DNA of 64,000 nucleotides from Penelope pileata (lineage: Eukaryota > Chordata > Aves > Galliformes > Cracidae), in NCBI GenBank assembly GCA_013396635.1, contig WBMW01000009.1, positions 483,976 to 547,975 on the forward strand. The letters are read 5' to 3'. Below, in pieces: positions 41,501 to 53,000 of the stretch; position 1 is the first letter of the stretch; every line of letters starts with the position of its first letter. The notes below the pieces were generated by a model, which made no database searches, was not told where the DNA came from, and worked only from the letters and a program-made list of their open reading frames with translations. The position numbers and the translations under genes were made by a program.

Positions 41501-44500
41501 TCCTGCTGGAAGACTTTATCCCACTTGAAACTCACGGCCCTTTCATTTCCAGAGGAAGTAAAACAAGATGGTCAAAATTGTTATTTTACCCCATATAACT
41601 CAGAAAAAATTATTTGCTTTCATGGCTGGGCTCCTTTCACATATCAACAGCTTAGCTGCGCTTACAGAGAACACTGAGTACTCTGAAATTATGTCTAGGA
41701 AAAGAAATAAAATTACAAGGGCTATGAAACAGTACAATGTACTCAGTTTCATCACCTCGCCCATGGATCTACTCAAAGGAATGGCATAGGTTCACCCCAG
41801 AAAATCCAGTGCACCATCCTGCCTATGGAGTACTCCTGAGGTATACCCTTTCCTGGACTCTCCAAAGTCTTAGAGCGTGCAGTTTGTGGCTCCTGGCCGT
41901 GCAGGTTTCAAAAAGCAACTCATAACGTCAGCAAGATGCACTAACCTTGCTATTAACCTCCACATCTTTGATTGCTGTTGTGAAGCTAGTTATTCTCCAT
42001 TTTGCATACTTATTTTTCTCTCTTCCTAGAAGTAACACTAAGCTGACCAGCACCTGGAGGGTGTCAAGTATAAAAAAGAAAGTATTCTAATAAAAACTTG
42101 AATATTAAGGCACTGATGTGCCAGAAGTTGTTTAGAAATAAGAACTCCAACACCTACAGATACAGACTTTTAATTTCATTACCTGTCAAAGGCTAAAGTA
42201 GGGAGGCACTTAACATAAATTATGAAGATGAGTACTAACACAGTTGTTTACATGTATACATGTGCTTCAGAAGTATGACCAGCAAGAATTTTCTTAGAAG
42301 TTATTTGTCCTTTTCCTGAAACGGAAGACTTTCACAAAGACAAAAGCACGGCTAGGTTTAATTTAGAACTTTTAACAAATGTGACTGATACCAATTAGCT
42401 TCCACTCAAAACAACGCACTTAGCCCGAGCAGGCACATTAACAGGCAGCACTGAAAGATCTCTGCCATGCCCAAGTGCAAGAACTCCTTCCTTTATTGGC
42501 ATGTGATGTGCACAAATACTAATGCAGAGGAATAAGCAACCACAAAATCTGCATATTAGTGTCCATGATCTAACCTTTCAGTGCCAAATCTGGTTACTCT
42601 TAAGATAAAACAACAACCAAATGGGACTAAGGTCACTACTTTTTATAAAAACCAAAATAACAAAGTTCTCTTAAGTACCAAAGCAACATAAAGCAAGATT
42701 GCTGGAGCAATTTAAAACCAAGAATCTCTCTCCACTGGGTCCTCACTTCAATGTCTCAAGCTCTGTCTGCAAAAACACTATGTTCATGCAATGGAAAACT
42801 TCTGAAGCACATGCTAGAGAGACCAGCTTGTGTAGTAAGAATGACTTATTAAGGAAAACATCAGAGCAATCAATTAAACAAGATACCAGAGAAGCACATA
42901 TTACACCGAAGTGACAGCAGGTTAAGAGAAGGAACAATTGTTTTAATTGCTCTGTCTTACACTGTTAAATTTTTAAGACAGACAACACGTTTGTACGCAG
43001 ACATGTTCAAGTACGTACTCGGTGTGCGGTCGAACTGCAGCCACCGCCGCAGAGCTGGTGCTCGGCTCCTCTGCTATGCCTCCTCCATCCAGAAACATGG
43101 TGACAGCCATCTCCAGGTTGTTGTTGCATGCTTCGAGCATGTGTTTTCCCACGCTTTCGCTGGCACCTGCAATGCCAAAGAAAAGTTAAAGCATTCTTCA
43201 GAAAGCGTTTTGATCGGAAGGGCTGGGAACAGCTCACCAGCAAGCTCCCTCTCCCAAAGCACTGACAATTAGAGCAGTTCACCAGGTGCCATTTATCCCT
43301 AAGGCACAACTACAAAGTGAGACAAACATATGTACCTCAAGGGGGAAGGGAACGCCCGGATACAGGACAGCCACACTGCTTCCTTCCATAAGGGGAAAGT
43401 TCAGTGGAAGCCATCTGAGAGGTTTCCATGCGCTTTTTCTTTTTTCCTAGACTTTTTCCTTGTACAACTCTCCAAACATACATAAGTGTATCAATCTTGA
43501 CCTCTATCATGACTGCCTCTGCCCTCTAAGACTTCCTCAAAATCATACAATCAGCAAAAGCACCCTTATCAGTGGCATCTCTCCTGCACCCAGCCTTTTC
43601 AGAGCCGACTTACTACAGCCATGCCTCTAGGTAGCAGGCTGCCAAAGAGTTTATTTTAATATGGAAAAGCTGGTATACAGAAAGAGTGGCAAAATGCAGC
43701 TGAACCAGTCTGGGAGTAGCTTTTGGATCCATAATAATTCCTACCAGCTTCACCACAAGTCACTGGAATGAAGAAAACACCGTTTCCCCAGGATCAGAAT
43801 GGCAGCCAGCACCAGTCTGAGCAAAACACCTGTAACTTTCTTTCATTGGACGTCTCTGAGATTTTCTGTGAAAGACTCAGAGTCCTAGATTAAGCAGGCT
43901 GATAAGTAAGAGAACAGTTTCACTTTGAAACTGTTGAGATAAAGCAATACTAAATGACTTGGGCCATTACATTAAATCACAAAGAGAGCCAGACTGACTG
44001 AGGAAACTGCTCTTCCAAAAAATAAAAAAAACAACCTGGCACAACAACGTACTCAGACGGCACTGAGCTACACTTGAGGACCTTAATGAAAATAAAAAGT
44101 GCAAAAACACCCCACAAGCTTAGTAAGATCCCAAATAAAACGCAAAAGCATCAAGTAGTTTTTCACACTAACAGCTCTTTGATATTTTCAGGAGCTCATT
44201 TCAACACCAGCTGCAGCAACTACAAGCTACCTGTGGAGCCTGGAACATACACAGCACCCTGCAGCCTCACTGCACAGCCACGTGAAGCTGTTCAGGTAGA
44301 AGGACTCGAAGGAAAACTGCATTCAGTCCTCTGCTATTGAGGGTTATGAGCGCACAAAGCGTTTGCACCCAGTCTTCCTCACTCCTAAGGGCACTGAGTG
44401 AATGTTTCAGTGCTCCTGCTGGCAAACAGAAAGCACCAAATACGTGTTAGGACTCAAAACTTCTGACATCTCATAATTTCATTGGTGAAGCTACACAGGG

Positions 44501-45374
44501 CCGACACTCTCTTAGCATTGCTCTGGATGAGAGCACAGAAGAAGCAATGTTTTGCTACCTGAGCACTGCACTGGAGGACCACTGAGGTGTGCTGGGAACC
44601 AGCAGGCGTAGGGATTCCCGTTGCCCTTTCCACGGCCCCTTGGTGCCCTCAGAGCCGAGGGCACGGAGCAGGGAGGTGCAGCCACGCAGCACCTGTCACT
44701 GTGCTGCCAGGGGACGGGCTCCACAGCACTCGCTTCCACACGGAACCTTGCAGCGAGAAATCAGAACCTCAGAACTCTTCCCCGGAGACGGTGGGGGCAG
44801 CCCCGCAGGTTCCTGCGTTCCCTCTGGGGGCTCCTACATTTTGTAGGACCCACCTACACCACCAGAAAAGCTGCTGCTGTCCCGGTCGGCTTTCAGCTAG
44901 TACCTCAGTGCTGCTGGGCACGAAAACATGAGACCTATGGGCACGCACGGCAGCTCCTTCCATCGGGGAGGGCACGCTCGGGCCGGTTCCTGTCAGAAGA
45001 GCCCAGCCACCCCCCAGCGCTCCGTCCCCACTCGAGGCCCCAACGCACCCCCCGCACTGAGGGCCGAAGCCCGCAGCCGAGGTGCCCGCAGCGAGCGGCG
45101 CGGCCCTCACACCCCGCACGGAGCCAACCCCGCCGCGCTCCGCAGCCCCTGGGGCGCTGACAGGCGCGGCCCCCCACGCAGCCGGGAGCTCCCCCGCCTC
45201 ACCGGGCCCGGCCTCCCGCCCGCCCCCGGCCCGCAGCGGCCGCTCGGTGAAGGGAGAAGCGCCGGAGCCCCTGCCCGGGCCCGGCCTTCCGTGTGCCTCA
45301 CCCGTGATAGCGGTGAACTGCTGGATTAACCCCTTCAGCGCTGCGGAGGCCGCCGAGCCCCCGTGCGCCGCCAT
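26546..45374 (-). CDS. UBXN7: UBX domain protein 7, p97/VCP adaptor
   Basis: Adaptor that links p97/VCP to ubiquitinated clients and cullin-RING ligases (HIF1A turnover is the known case). Coding exons in transcript order: 45374-45302, 43166-43019, 41071-41004, 38250-38185, 36425-36313, 30810-30664, 30302-30212, 29098-28971, 28536-28143, 27417-27338, 26707-26546. All phases agree; the product has 489 residues, the same length as human. The UBA domain spans exons 1-2 (about 13-55), and RSIFDGFRDFQTET lies in exon 4. The thioredoxin-like UAS domain is in exons 5-8, with VYHDSEEGQRYIQFYKL (206-222). A UIM (DSQLEAAIRASLQ, 287-299) and an acidic tract EEEEES are in exon 9. The UBX domain (about 411-489) has the FPRRKL p97 loop and ends FVQERN. 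The start is set by MAAHGGSAAS in a CpG island. Introns held no other gene by eye. Confidence 0.97.
32083..32104. repeat. (AT)11 microsatellite
   Basis: Uninterrupted AT dinucleotide run of 22 bases within UBXN7 intron 5 (between the exons at 36313 and 30810). Confidence 0.95.
41185..41400 (-). repeat. Possible ancient CR1-like fragment
   Basis: CACAGAATCAGAGACTTGAG, then GACCTCAAGAGATTGTCTAT, recalls the antisense CR1 3' end (ACAGAATCA.. GACCTC..AGATCATCTA). Divergence is high and the rest is not convincingly alignable by eye. It lies in UBXN7 intron 2, just upstream of exon 3. Confidence 0.3.
44981..45053 (+). repeat. Copy A of a 73-base duplicated segment
   Basis: Begins GGCCGGTTCCTGTCAGAAGA and aligns without gaps to 45764-45836, with identity around 80 percent by eye. 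This copy lies in UBXN7 intron 1 within the CpG island. Confidence 0.75.
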
Positions 45375-45378
45375 CTTG
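45367..45378 (+). promoter_or_regulatory. UBXN7: YY1-type site over the UBXN7 start codon
   Basis: GCCGCCATCTTG on the plus strand, that is CAAGATGGCGGC on the coding strand. This is the classic YY1 promoter motif, and the ATG of UBXN7 is inside it. Such sites just downstream of the transcription start are common in CpG-island genes with very short 5' UTRs. Binding is inferred from the motif only. Confidence 0.55.
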
Positions 45379-45422
45379 CCGCCGCCGCACAACAACACGC
45401 ACGCCGCCGGCCCGCGCGCAAT

Positions 45423-45432
45423 ACGCATGCGC
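45423..45432 (-). promoter_or_regulatory. UBXN7: NRF1-like site upstream of UBXN7
   Basis: GCGCATGCGT on the minus strand, one base away from the NRF1 core GCGCATGCGC, about 50 bases upstream of the start codon within the CpG island. NRF1 and YY1 sites often occur together in housekeeping promoters. Motif evidence only. Confidence 0.45.
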
Positions 45433-45659
45433 GGGGCCCGCCCGCGCCCTTCCTCTGCCCCGCCGCCGGGGAGGCGCCGCGCCGGGGCGGGGCGCGGGAG
45501 TTGCCATGGCAACGCGGCTCGCGCCGCCTCGGCCTCTGACAGGGGAATCCCCGGCGGGCGGGAAAGGGTTTTTTTCGGTGGTTTAACGTTAACCGCCGGT
45601 TGCAGGAAGCGGGCCCCCAGCTCTCCTCTCGGAGGGTTGTAGAGAGCGATAAGGTCTCC

Positions 45660-45945
45660 CGAGGGCCTCCTCCATAATGACCCACCCCAGTTCCCTCAGC
45701 CGCTTCCATAGCACTGTCCTCGGACCCTTCACAGAATTGCTGCCATTCTCTGGACACACTGAGGGCCGGTTCCTGTCAGAATAGCCCAGCCACCACCCGG
45801 TGCACCATCCTCGCTCAAAGCCACAACACACACCCCAGCCATGTCTTTCTTGTAGCGAGGGATCCAGGACACAGAACTCAAGGTGCGGCCTCACCAGAAG
45901 GGCGATCACCTCCCCAGCCCTGCTGCGCTTCCACACAGATTTACC
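45660..45945 (-). repeat. CR1 LINE fragment with an internal foreign segment
   Basis: CR1 antisense landmarks in order: CCCAGTTCCCTCAGCCGCTT near 45690, ACTGTCCTCGGACCCTTCAC near 45713, then TTCTCTGGACACACTGAGGG. After the inserted segment come ATGTCTTTCTTGTAGCGAGG (45841) and AAGGTGCGGCCTCACCAG. The usual CR1 passes directly from GGACACGCTCCAGCACCTCA to the ATGTCTTTCTTG part, so the 73-base segment at 45764 appears to interrupt it. It lies about 300-570 bases upstream of the UBXN7 start. Confidence 0.75.
45764..45836 (+). repeat. Copy B of a 73-base duplicated segment
   Basis: Begins GGCCGGTTCCTGTCAGAATA; partner of the segment at 44981-45053. It lies inside the CR1 fragment upstream of UBXN7 and has lost several CpGs relative to copy A (for example CTCGAGGCC there, CTCAAAGCC here). 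Confidence 0.75.
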
Positions 45946-48900
45946 TCAGAACAGAGCTCTGGCAAAACCTCGGCTGCGCAGAGAACTGAGCTGGAGGAGG
46001 CTGGAGACGAAGCGTAGGCAGCTCACAACAGCTCCTGTGCTACCAGGATGCTTTTACTTCAGACCCAGGGAAGCAGCAGCCTCAAGGACATGTGCTGCTG
46101 GCGTCTCCTTACAGCACCTGAGAGCTAGCTGAAGGCAAAAGGTGCACTGAGCCATTGTATCAGCTCAGACAGCCAAAGTATGGACTCCTTCACAAACACC
46201 ACAAACAGCCATCAGCCTGCAGTCCCAGCTGCCTGCTTGGTCTTCTCTTTCAGTTTCTTGTACTACAGTAATAACTTAGCTGTTACCCTCCGAAGAACCA
46301 GCCTGACTCCAGCCTGTGGATGCTACATGAACAGCTGAAGCAACGCTACCACGGACTGAGAAATGCCATCATGCCAACAAGAATGGCTCCTGACCGTGAT
46401 TCAGAACTTGTGGATTCTGCACAACTTGTGTCTGCACTCAGAGACTGTAGACAAAGCATTAAAAGTTTAAATTGCTCGATCGCAGTCTTTGAGTACCTCA
46501 TACTCAAAAGCAAAGGAGTCATTAACCAACACAAACCACCAAATACACTTCCCCTGCTTCAAAGTACCTGGAATGTAGCAATGAAAACAGGTTGCTGGTG
46601 CAACCTACATCCACTCAGCAGCAGCTGAATTCCACCCTCGAACAAGAAAAAGATAAAACAAGCTCAAGAGGAGCCTCCTGAGGACTGCTGTGCCACACAC
46701 ACTGTGAGTAGACACATAGCTGTGGGGCTGGCCTGGCATGGGTTATAGGCTTTGTGTATTTTGCAGCTCAGTGTGGTGGTTAGCTAATGATTGACTAATT
46801 AGTCTTGTTTGTTTTCCCCGTTCTGCAATAGCCTTTTATCTTTTCTACACAAGTTTTACAAAATATAGAGAACTAAGAGATAAATCTACACCTTTGGGGT
46901 ATGTAAAGTTAGAAGATTGACACAGTAAGCTTTAAAAATAATGATTCTTGTGTAAGAGATCAATTTTACAGTCTTGCAAGTAAGAAAAACAATTCACGAA
47001 ACCCCCCAATCCTTTACCACCACACAGCAAATATACATCTACCCCAAAATGTATTTCTGTATAATTTTGACTTCTGAAATGGCTTCTTTCTGTAACTTTT
47101 GTATTTATTTACAGTTGAATCATAGCTGCTGGATTTGTTACTGATAGCAAGGAATTAAGCCTGTAAGACACAAAAAGTCCCCCCATATTCTCCAATTCCT
47201 ATCTAACGGGGATTAGTTGAGTGCATGTTGTAAACCTTATATGGAAGAGAGACATAACCATCACATTAAGAGAAAAAGAAAGAATCCACAAACAGCTGTG
47301 GAGGAAAAGGGAATGAAACTAGTGCTGTATGTGGCAATCGCACATACTGGGACGTGCTGAGCTACACGTGGCTCACGCTGCCAGGGGAATCCCTTCCTTC
47401 TCCCTTGATCTCTCTCCCCTCCATGCAACCCTTTACCATCTTGAATTGGATCACGGGGAGTCCAGAGTGCTAACGAGAGAATTCTCTCCTGTTGTTGGAA
47501 CGTACTCAGCCAGATCCTGTGCAATTAGTGAACTCCCATACTGTGTTTTTTAAACACATTGTGTATCTTGTGACTAAGCATATATTATTTGGTGTCTTGC
47601 TGTTACAGGGACAGAATTAGCCCTAATACAACAAGAGCACTAATTAAGTTGAACCCTGAGATAAAGGCTGCCAGGGGATATACATTTTATTTCCAACATA
47701 ATTCCTTTCCTGCTGCTCAAAACACTCGAGATTTGGACTCTTTTGGTACTAGGCATTAAAGGCTGTTATTAAGAACAAGGCAAACATTTTGTTCCTTAGA
47801 GGTACAAAAATACTGTTAGGACCAAAGCACCTCAAACTGCACAGCTGGGCATAAGCTGTAGGGTTTTGGTAGCAGCTGGCTGCAGGGTGACCTGTAGACC
47901 AGAAACTGCCCTCTACCACTCAAAATCTGTTCTCCAAAATCCTCAACAACTCATGATACCGGAACTTCAAAACAATAAAATCACAGGAGCACATGGTGCT
48001 TCTGGTGATCAGACTTACTTGAGAAAGGGCTGCAGCTGTCAGTGCCATGCTCTCGGAAGGAGGGGCTCCGTGCCAGAGCAGGGACCAGTTTTTGAGCAAG
48101 TTAAAAACAAACATCAGAGTTGAGAAATGGATTGTAAGAAAAGGGCTGAATGGAGACTTAAGAACAACACTCTTCATCCTCGGCTGTTTTGAAAATAGAA
48201 TTTACTTATTACATGCTTATCATGACTGGAAAAGTGTCATTAGCACAAAAACAGTCAATAGCTCTGCCTTAAAGAACACTGCAATCAACAGAGGATTACA
48301 TCTGACTGCCTGGGTGAGACAAAAACAAACTGAACAGAAGTGAAAATTACCCAGAAACAGATCTATATTGAACAAAGGCTTCTAGCACAACGGTTGGGGC
48401 AGTAATGGGAAAAATGAAGTATTTGTAACAGGTCACATGTTGTAGCTTTCTCAAGAACTGTCTCTGAATAGGCCACTTATTTAGGAGAAACCCATCAGTA
48501 TCAGAGATGTGCAAAGAAAATTAAAAAAAAATCACATTTTTGCCCTGGTGTGCTTTTCATGCTTTCAAAATGTTTCAGTATTTTAATTTTTTTTTAACTT
48601 AAAAAACACCAGAAGTTACTGCTTTGAAATATTTTACAAGTTTCTCAGAGTGGAGTTAAAGTCTATAGACCATCCATAAGGTTTCAAATGTGTATTTTTT
48701 GAACATCTGCTACCTTCAGTGACTCCCAGAAACATTTCAGCAGTGTTAACTTGCTGTTTTGCTCTTATTCAAAAATGTATACTTGAGAAATATGCCATTA
48801 CATCCAACAAAAGGCCAAAAGATGGCTTCACAACAGAAAACAATGCAACAGGAATACTACTTCTGCTGACTAGCAGCTAGTTAACTTTTCCACATGCCTC

Positions 48901-50014
48901 AACTTTCCAGAGCTGTCAGCTTTGTAAAACCTGTAAACGGTAACTCTTCTGAATGATGTTACTTTCATACTCAACTGGAAGACAGTATTTGTTTGTCCTT
49001 CAAAAAATATTAATGATAATGGAGCAACAGTTACAGCCAGGCATGGTAGTTGAACTCCAGTTGAAAGTTAAATGCATCTTTAATCTTAGTGATGTCATTA
49101 CTGGTAATTCCAGTTTTCAGTTGCTTTTCCCCCTTTTGGTATTGCTTTCTCCATCACAACTGTCTCCTGGACTAATGATTTTCGAACATTAGGTGCTTTT
49201 AACCAGACTCCTACCAGCTTGCATATGAAAGTTAAAGAGCAGTAAATATGGGCAATATTGCATGAGAATAAAGTTACAAAATACAACAATAACAAAATGA
49301 ACAGAGGTAAAAGTGAACAGAGGTAAAGGCAAGCCCACAGCCCCTTACATCACTGGCATCTGTGAGAGATCCTTGCCTTTGGCTGTGGAAGAATCATCTG
49401 TTCTTCCCCTTTGTCTGAGAAAGGGGTTACTCTAGGAGAGGATGAGATGGAAAGTGCTTGCAAGACTGGCTTAGCTAGCTGCACTCCTTAACTGCCAGGC
49501 AAACAAAGCAATTCAACAATAAACCAAATTCCAGTAACGTGCTTCAGTTGAACAGAACAGTGCTTGTGCCAACTAAAGCCTCAATCTCACAGTTGGCAGA
49601 GAACTGGAGGTGCAAACTCAGGTTTTTGTTTGCTTCCTCTGAGGGATGTGTATTCTCCCCATAAAAGGCTCTGAATCCTTATTCTAAGGCCATCAGTTAT
49701 TTTGGATTTTAAACAGTAACACTATTTATATTCCAACTTGAAATAAACCTTGCAAACGCAAGTCCTAGAAAATAAGCCGTAGTCAAGAAAAGACCAATTA
49801 AAAATTTTAAGGTGTAAGAGTGTAAGTTAATAAAACTCAGAACCATCCACAGCCAATTGAAATAAACGGTTTTGAATGCTGTTGCAGCACAAAGTGATCT
49901 CTCAAAACCATCACTTTTAAAACTGTTTAGAGGAAGCTTTGCCTGACACAAGGGTAAACATTACTACGGTTTTAATTCTCATTAATTTCACCACGTGTCT
50001 GTGGTTCTGCTGTT
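45946..50014. other. Intergenic: UBXN7 5' flank and RNF168 3' side
   Basis: AT-rich sequence between the UBXN7 promoter and the RNF168 stop codon. The right part must contain the RNF168 3' UTR, but I could not choose a poly(A) signal with confidence. A 102-codon open frame at 46320-46628 (+) has no recognisable domain, no splice context and no unusual codon bias, and is not called. A 12-base palindrome is noted at 46793-46804. Confidence 0.4.
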
Positions 50015-53000
50015 CTACTCAGTAACAGGGCTTTTAAACATCTGAAGGATTGTCTTTTGTTTTTTCTTAGGCAATGAATGAATATCATTTGCATCACCGG
50101 TATTAACACAATTCAAAACTTTTCCACCCTTGATGCTGGGTGATTTCATTCGGACTCTGGTAGGGGACTGCCAGTTTTCGTTGCAAGAGCCTTTCCGAAC
50201 CTTGCGGTGATTTGTTTCTGTCTGGTTTTTCGGTAGCTTGGAATCCTTTGCCATCTTAGAACTTCCATTTCTAGAAGAGTCTTTCACAGACAGAGGCGTT
50301 TTAGTGCGAAGAAGGTACTCATCTGGAGAGCCCTTCTGTCGGTTAAGCGACCTTTCCTCCTTGTCAATTTGTCTTTGCAGCTGTAGAGCCAGAAGCCTAT
50401 CCTGCTCTTCTTGCATACGCCTTTCATGGAGCTCCTGCTCAAAGGCTTTCTGCATTTGCAAGTTAAAATCATTTATCTGCTCCCCCTCATCCTCTGGAGT
50501 TTCTGGAAAAGTTCTCCTCCTCTTGTCAAGCACACCCAAGTCAAGCACTGCCTCAGCCGGTGGCTCCAGAGACTTTCTTTTCGGAGTCTCCTTAGTGCTT
50601 GGCAGACTCTCTGGTTTCATCGCAGAATTTATTGCTGACTGAACACAAGCACTAGTTTCAGCACAGTTTTCAAGGTTTATGCTTTCTACATGTGTTAAAC
50701 TGTCCAACTCTATTCCATCTTCTTTAGATCTGGGAAGAACTGTTCTAGCCCCTTCTACTTCTGCCGTTCCACAAGCTGCATCTGGAACTTCATCTCTGAG
50801 ACAATTTGGTCCTTGTGTGTTTCTCTGCTCGACAGTGGTGGTTTTCTCTGAAGCTGAGGCACTTAAGAAGTTAATGCACGACTCCAAAAACAAATCCTGA
50901 GCACTAGAACATTTGGTCCCACCAGTCAGCTGTGGAGACAGTGTTGGCATTTCCTCTTGCTCATCTTGACCCTCAGTACCGTTGCCTTCATTGTTACTGC
51001 TCTCCTGAAGGAAAGAGAGAGACTCCTAATAAAATAAATTTATTAAAAGCCAATGGGTATGAATAAAATGCAAATCTGATTTATCAGATTTGATTTATCT
51101 GATTTATAGCTGCACTGCTCATAACTACTCTGGGATATTAACTTGGATTCTTCTTTAAAAAGAAAGAATAAACAGAATTGCTATGTAATAATGCAAGTAT
51201 TTAGAACAATCTAGAAAAGCTTAGCTAAAAGACTGAAAACAACTGCAGCATTCTCCTATTATCAACGACTCCAGTGAGCTGCCCAAGGTATTAGCCTGCT
51301 CATCTTCTTTAGAGACTAGTAAGAAAATTCTGACAGACATGGAATCAGAGCGTAACCTCCTTGAATGCACTCCAGAACCATCATTAGAGTTTTACACACT
51401 ATCAGTTGCAGCTCAGAGCTCACTGAAGATCTTCATGTACACAGCATTTACTCCTTCAAAAACCAGAGGAGTATGGATTATTGAAGTCATCAAAAAAAAC
51501 CTGCAGAACTAGAGGAAAAACTCAAGGTAATTTGAAGTCTGTGGACCTGTGGTTATTTGTGAATTGAGGAGACTGAGGTATCCTGGGGCAGACAAATACC
51601 ACACAAGGTACAAGCAGACTTAAACTCCAAAGTTTTTCTCAGGATTGAAGTTTAGTTAACTGAAGTCTCTGTGTAGGTATGCAAGGTAACTATAAAATAA
51701 ACCCTAGGTGTGTGTCTGCTGACTGTTGAGTGTGGTTTCTTCCCTTTCCACTTTCAGGAGTCATGAATGCTGAAGGCAGCTCAGAAAGGGAAACGTGAAT
51801 TGCCCTGTGCTGACAGGCATTACTATAGGCAAAGCAGAGAGTAACCTGCAATTTCTAACACTGAGTTTTGTAACAAAGTGATTCTAGTTACCACAGAGCC
51901 AGAGTCAGTCCTGCCTCCTTCTGTTGTTCTAGAGAACGAAGCTGATTCCAATGTGTGATGATGCTTTGGAGTCAGATACCTTAAAGGAAGGGGGAAAAAA
52001 AAAAAAAGTATGTTTCTTGAAATTTTTTTTCCTTCGCATTGCCAGTCCTTTGCATTAATCATAACCTCATGTTCGTTCTAACAAACAAAAACAACAGAGG
52101 GGCGAGGGTATCCCTTCTCCTTATAGGTAATATGGAGGAGATGTTTTAACATTCAATTGCCTACGTTTGCCCAAATTATCCAGGGAAGTTGGCCTGCAGG
52201 AGTCTGAGGAAGCACATGGAACAGAAAGACACTATAATGAGAAACAGACCACTAATTATAAAACAGAAAATTGGCTTTCTTACTTCTGAATGTCTCCAGA
52301 GTTGCTTGGTTTGCTCTTCATCTTGCTCAAATTAGCTGGGACTGATTCACGTGAGAGGGTGTCTCCTGATGAAGGACTGCTGAGCACATGTTCTCTCCAA
52401 CTGTCATTCTTCAATGACAAGAAAAAATTGTGTTATATAAAACAAAACAACACAAACAGGAGAACTACTTCTGTCCTTCTGTTACAGAACTAGTTACTTC
52501 TGTCCAAGGAATTCCAGAACTGCAAGTAATAGACAGTTATGGAATAGGAAGTGTCACATGTTCTATACACTTTTCTGCATCTGGCAGTAATTGACAAGAG
52601 GTTTTGGTTGAAAACCAGGTGTTCAGGTTACACTATTAGGACTATTATCTGGTAGCAAAAAACAAAACAAAACAAAAAAACCCAAAATCCCAAAACAAAG
52701 AACACAAGCAAAAGTAGAATAAATAAATAAAAAAAAAATCTAAGTTGAACTTTCTCAAATATCATCACATGTTCCTTTCTTCAGTATATGAGGATATAGA
52801 CCTCAATTTCTTTCAAAGTAGTCTTTTAAATTCACAAGGAAAAGGAAGTAGCCAGAAGAAAACCAATGTTTTAAAATGTTTTGCAGCAAAAGCTTCCTAC
52901 ACCCATTTCAGGTGCCTATTATACAGGCAGAAATGTTTGGAGTATTTCACCCTCTTGCTGGTTCTTCAAAAATGAATGCTCAGTCTGGGAGCTGAAGTAC

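Larger units (their letters stand above)
44930..45560 (-). promoter_or_regulatory. UBXN7: CpG island promoter of UBXN7
   Basis: Dense CpG sequence covering coding exon 1, the start of intron 1 and the immediate upstream region, in sharp contrast to the AT-rich surroundings. There is no TATA box. This is typical of a broadly expressed gene. No matching gene on the opposite strand was recognised, so the island is assigned to UBXN7 alone. Confidence 0.8.

Noticed and set aside
44769..45512. 247-codon minus-strand open frame across the UBXN7 CpG island
   Set aside because: It contains the true exon 1 (MAAHGGSAAS) but reads upstream 5' UTR and through the donor at 45301. The GC-rich sequence simply lacks stops. 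It is not a separate protein.
46320..46628. 102-codon plus-strand open frame (MLHEQLKQRYHG...)
   Set aside because: No recognisable domain, no Kozak or promoter context, no exon partners and AT-rich codons. Length alone is not evidence.
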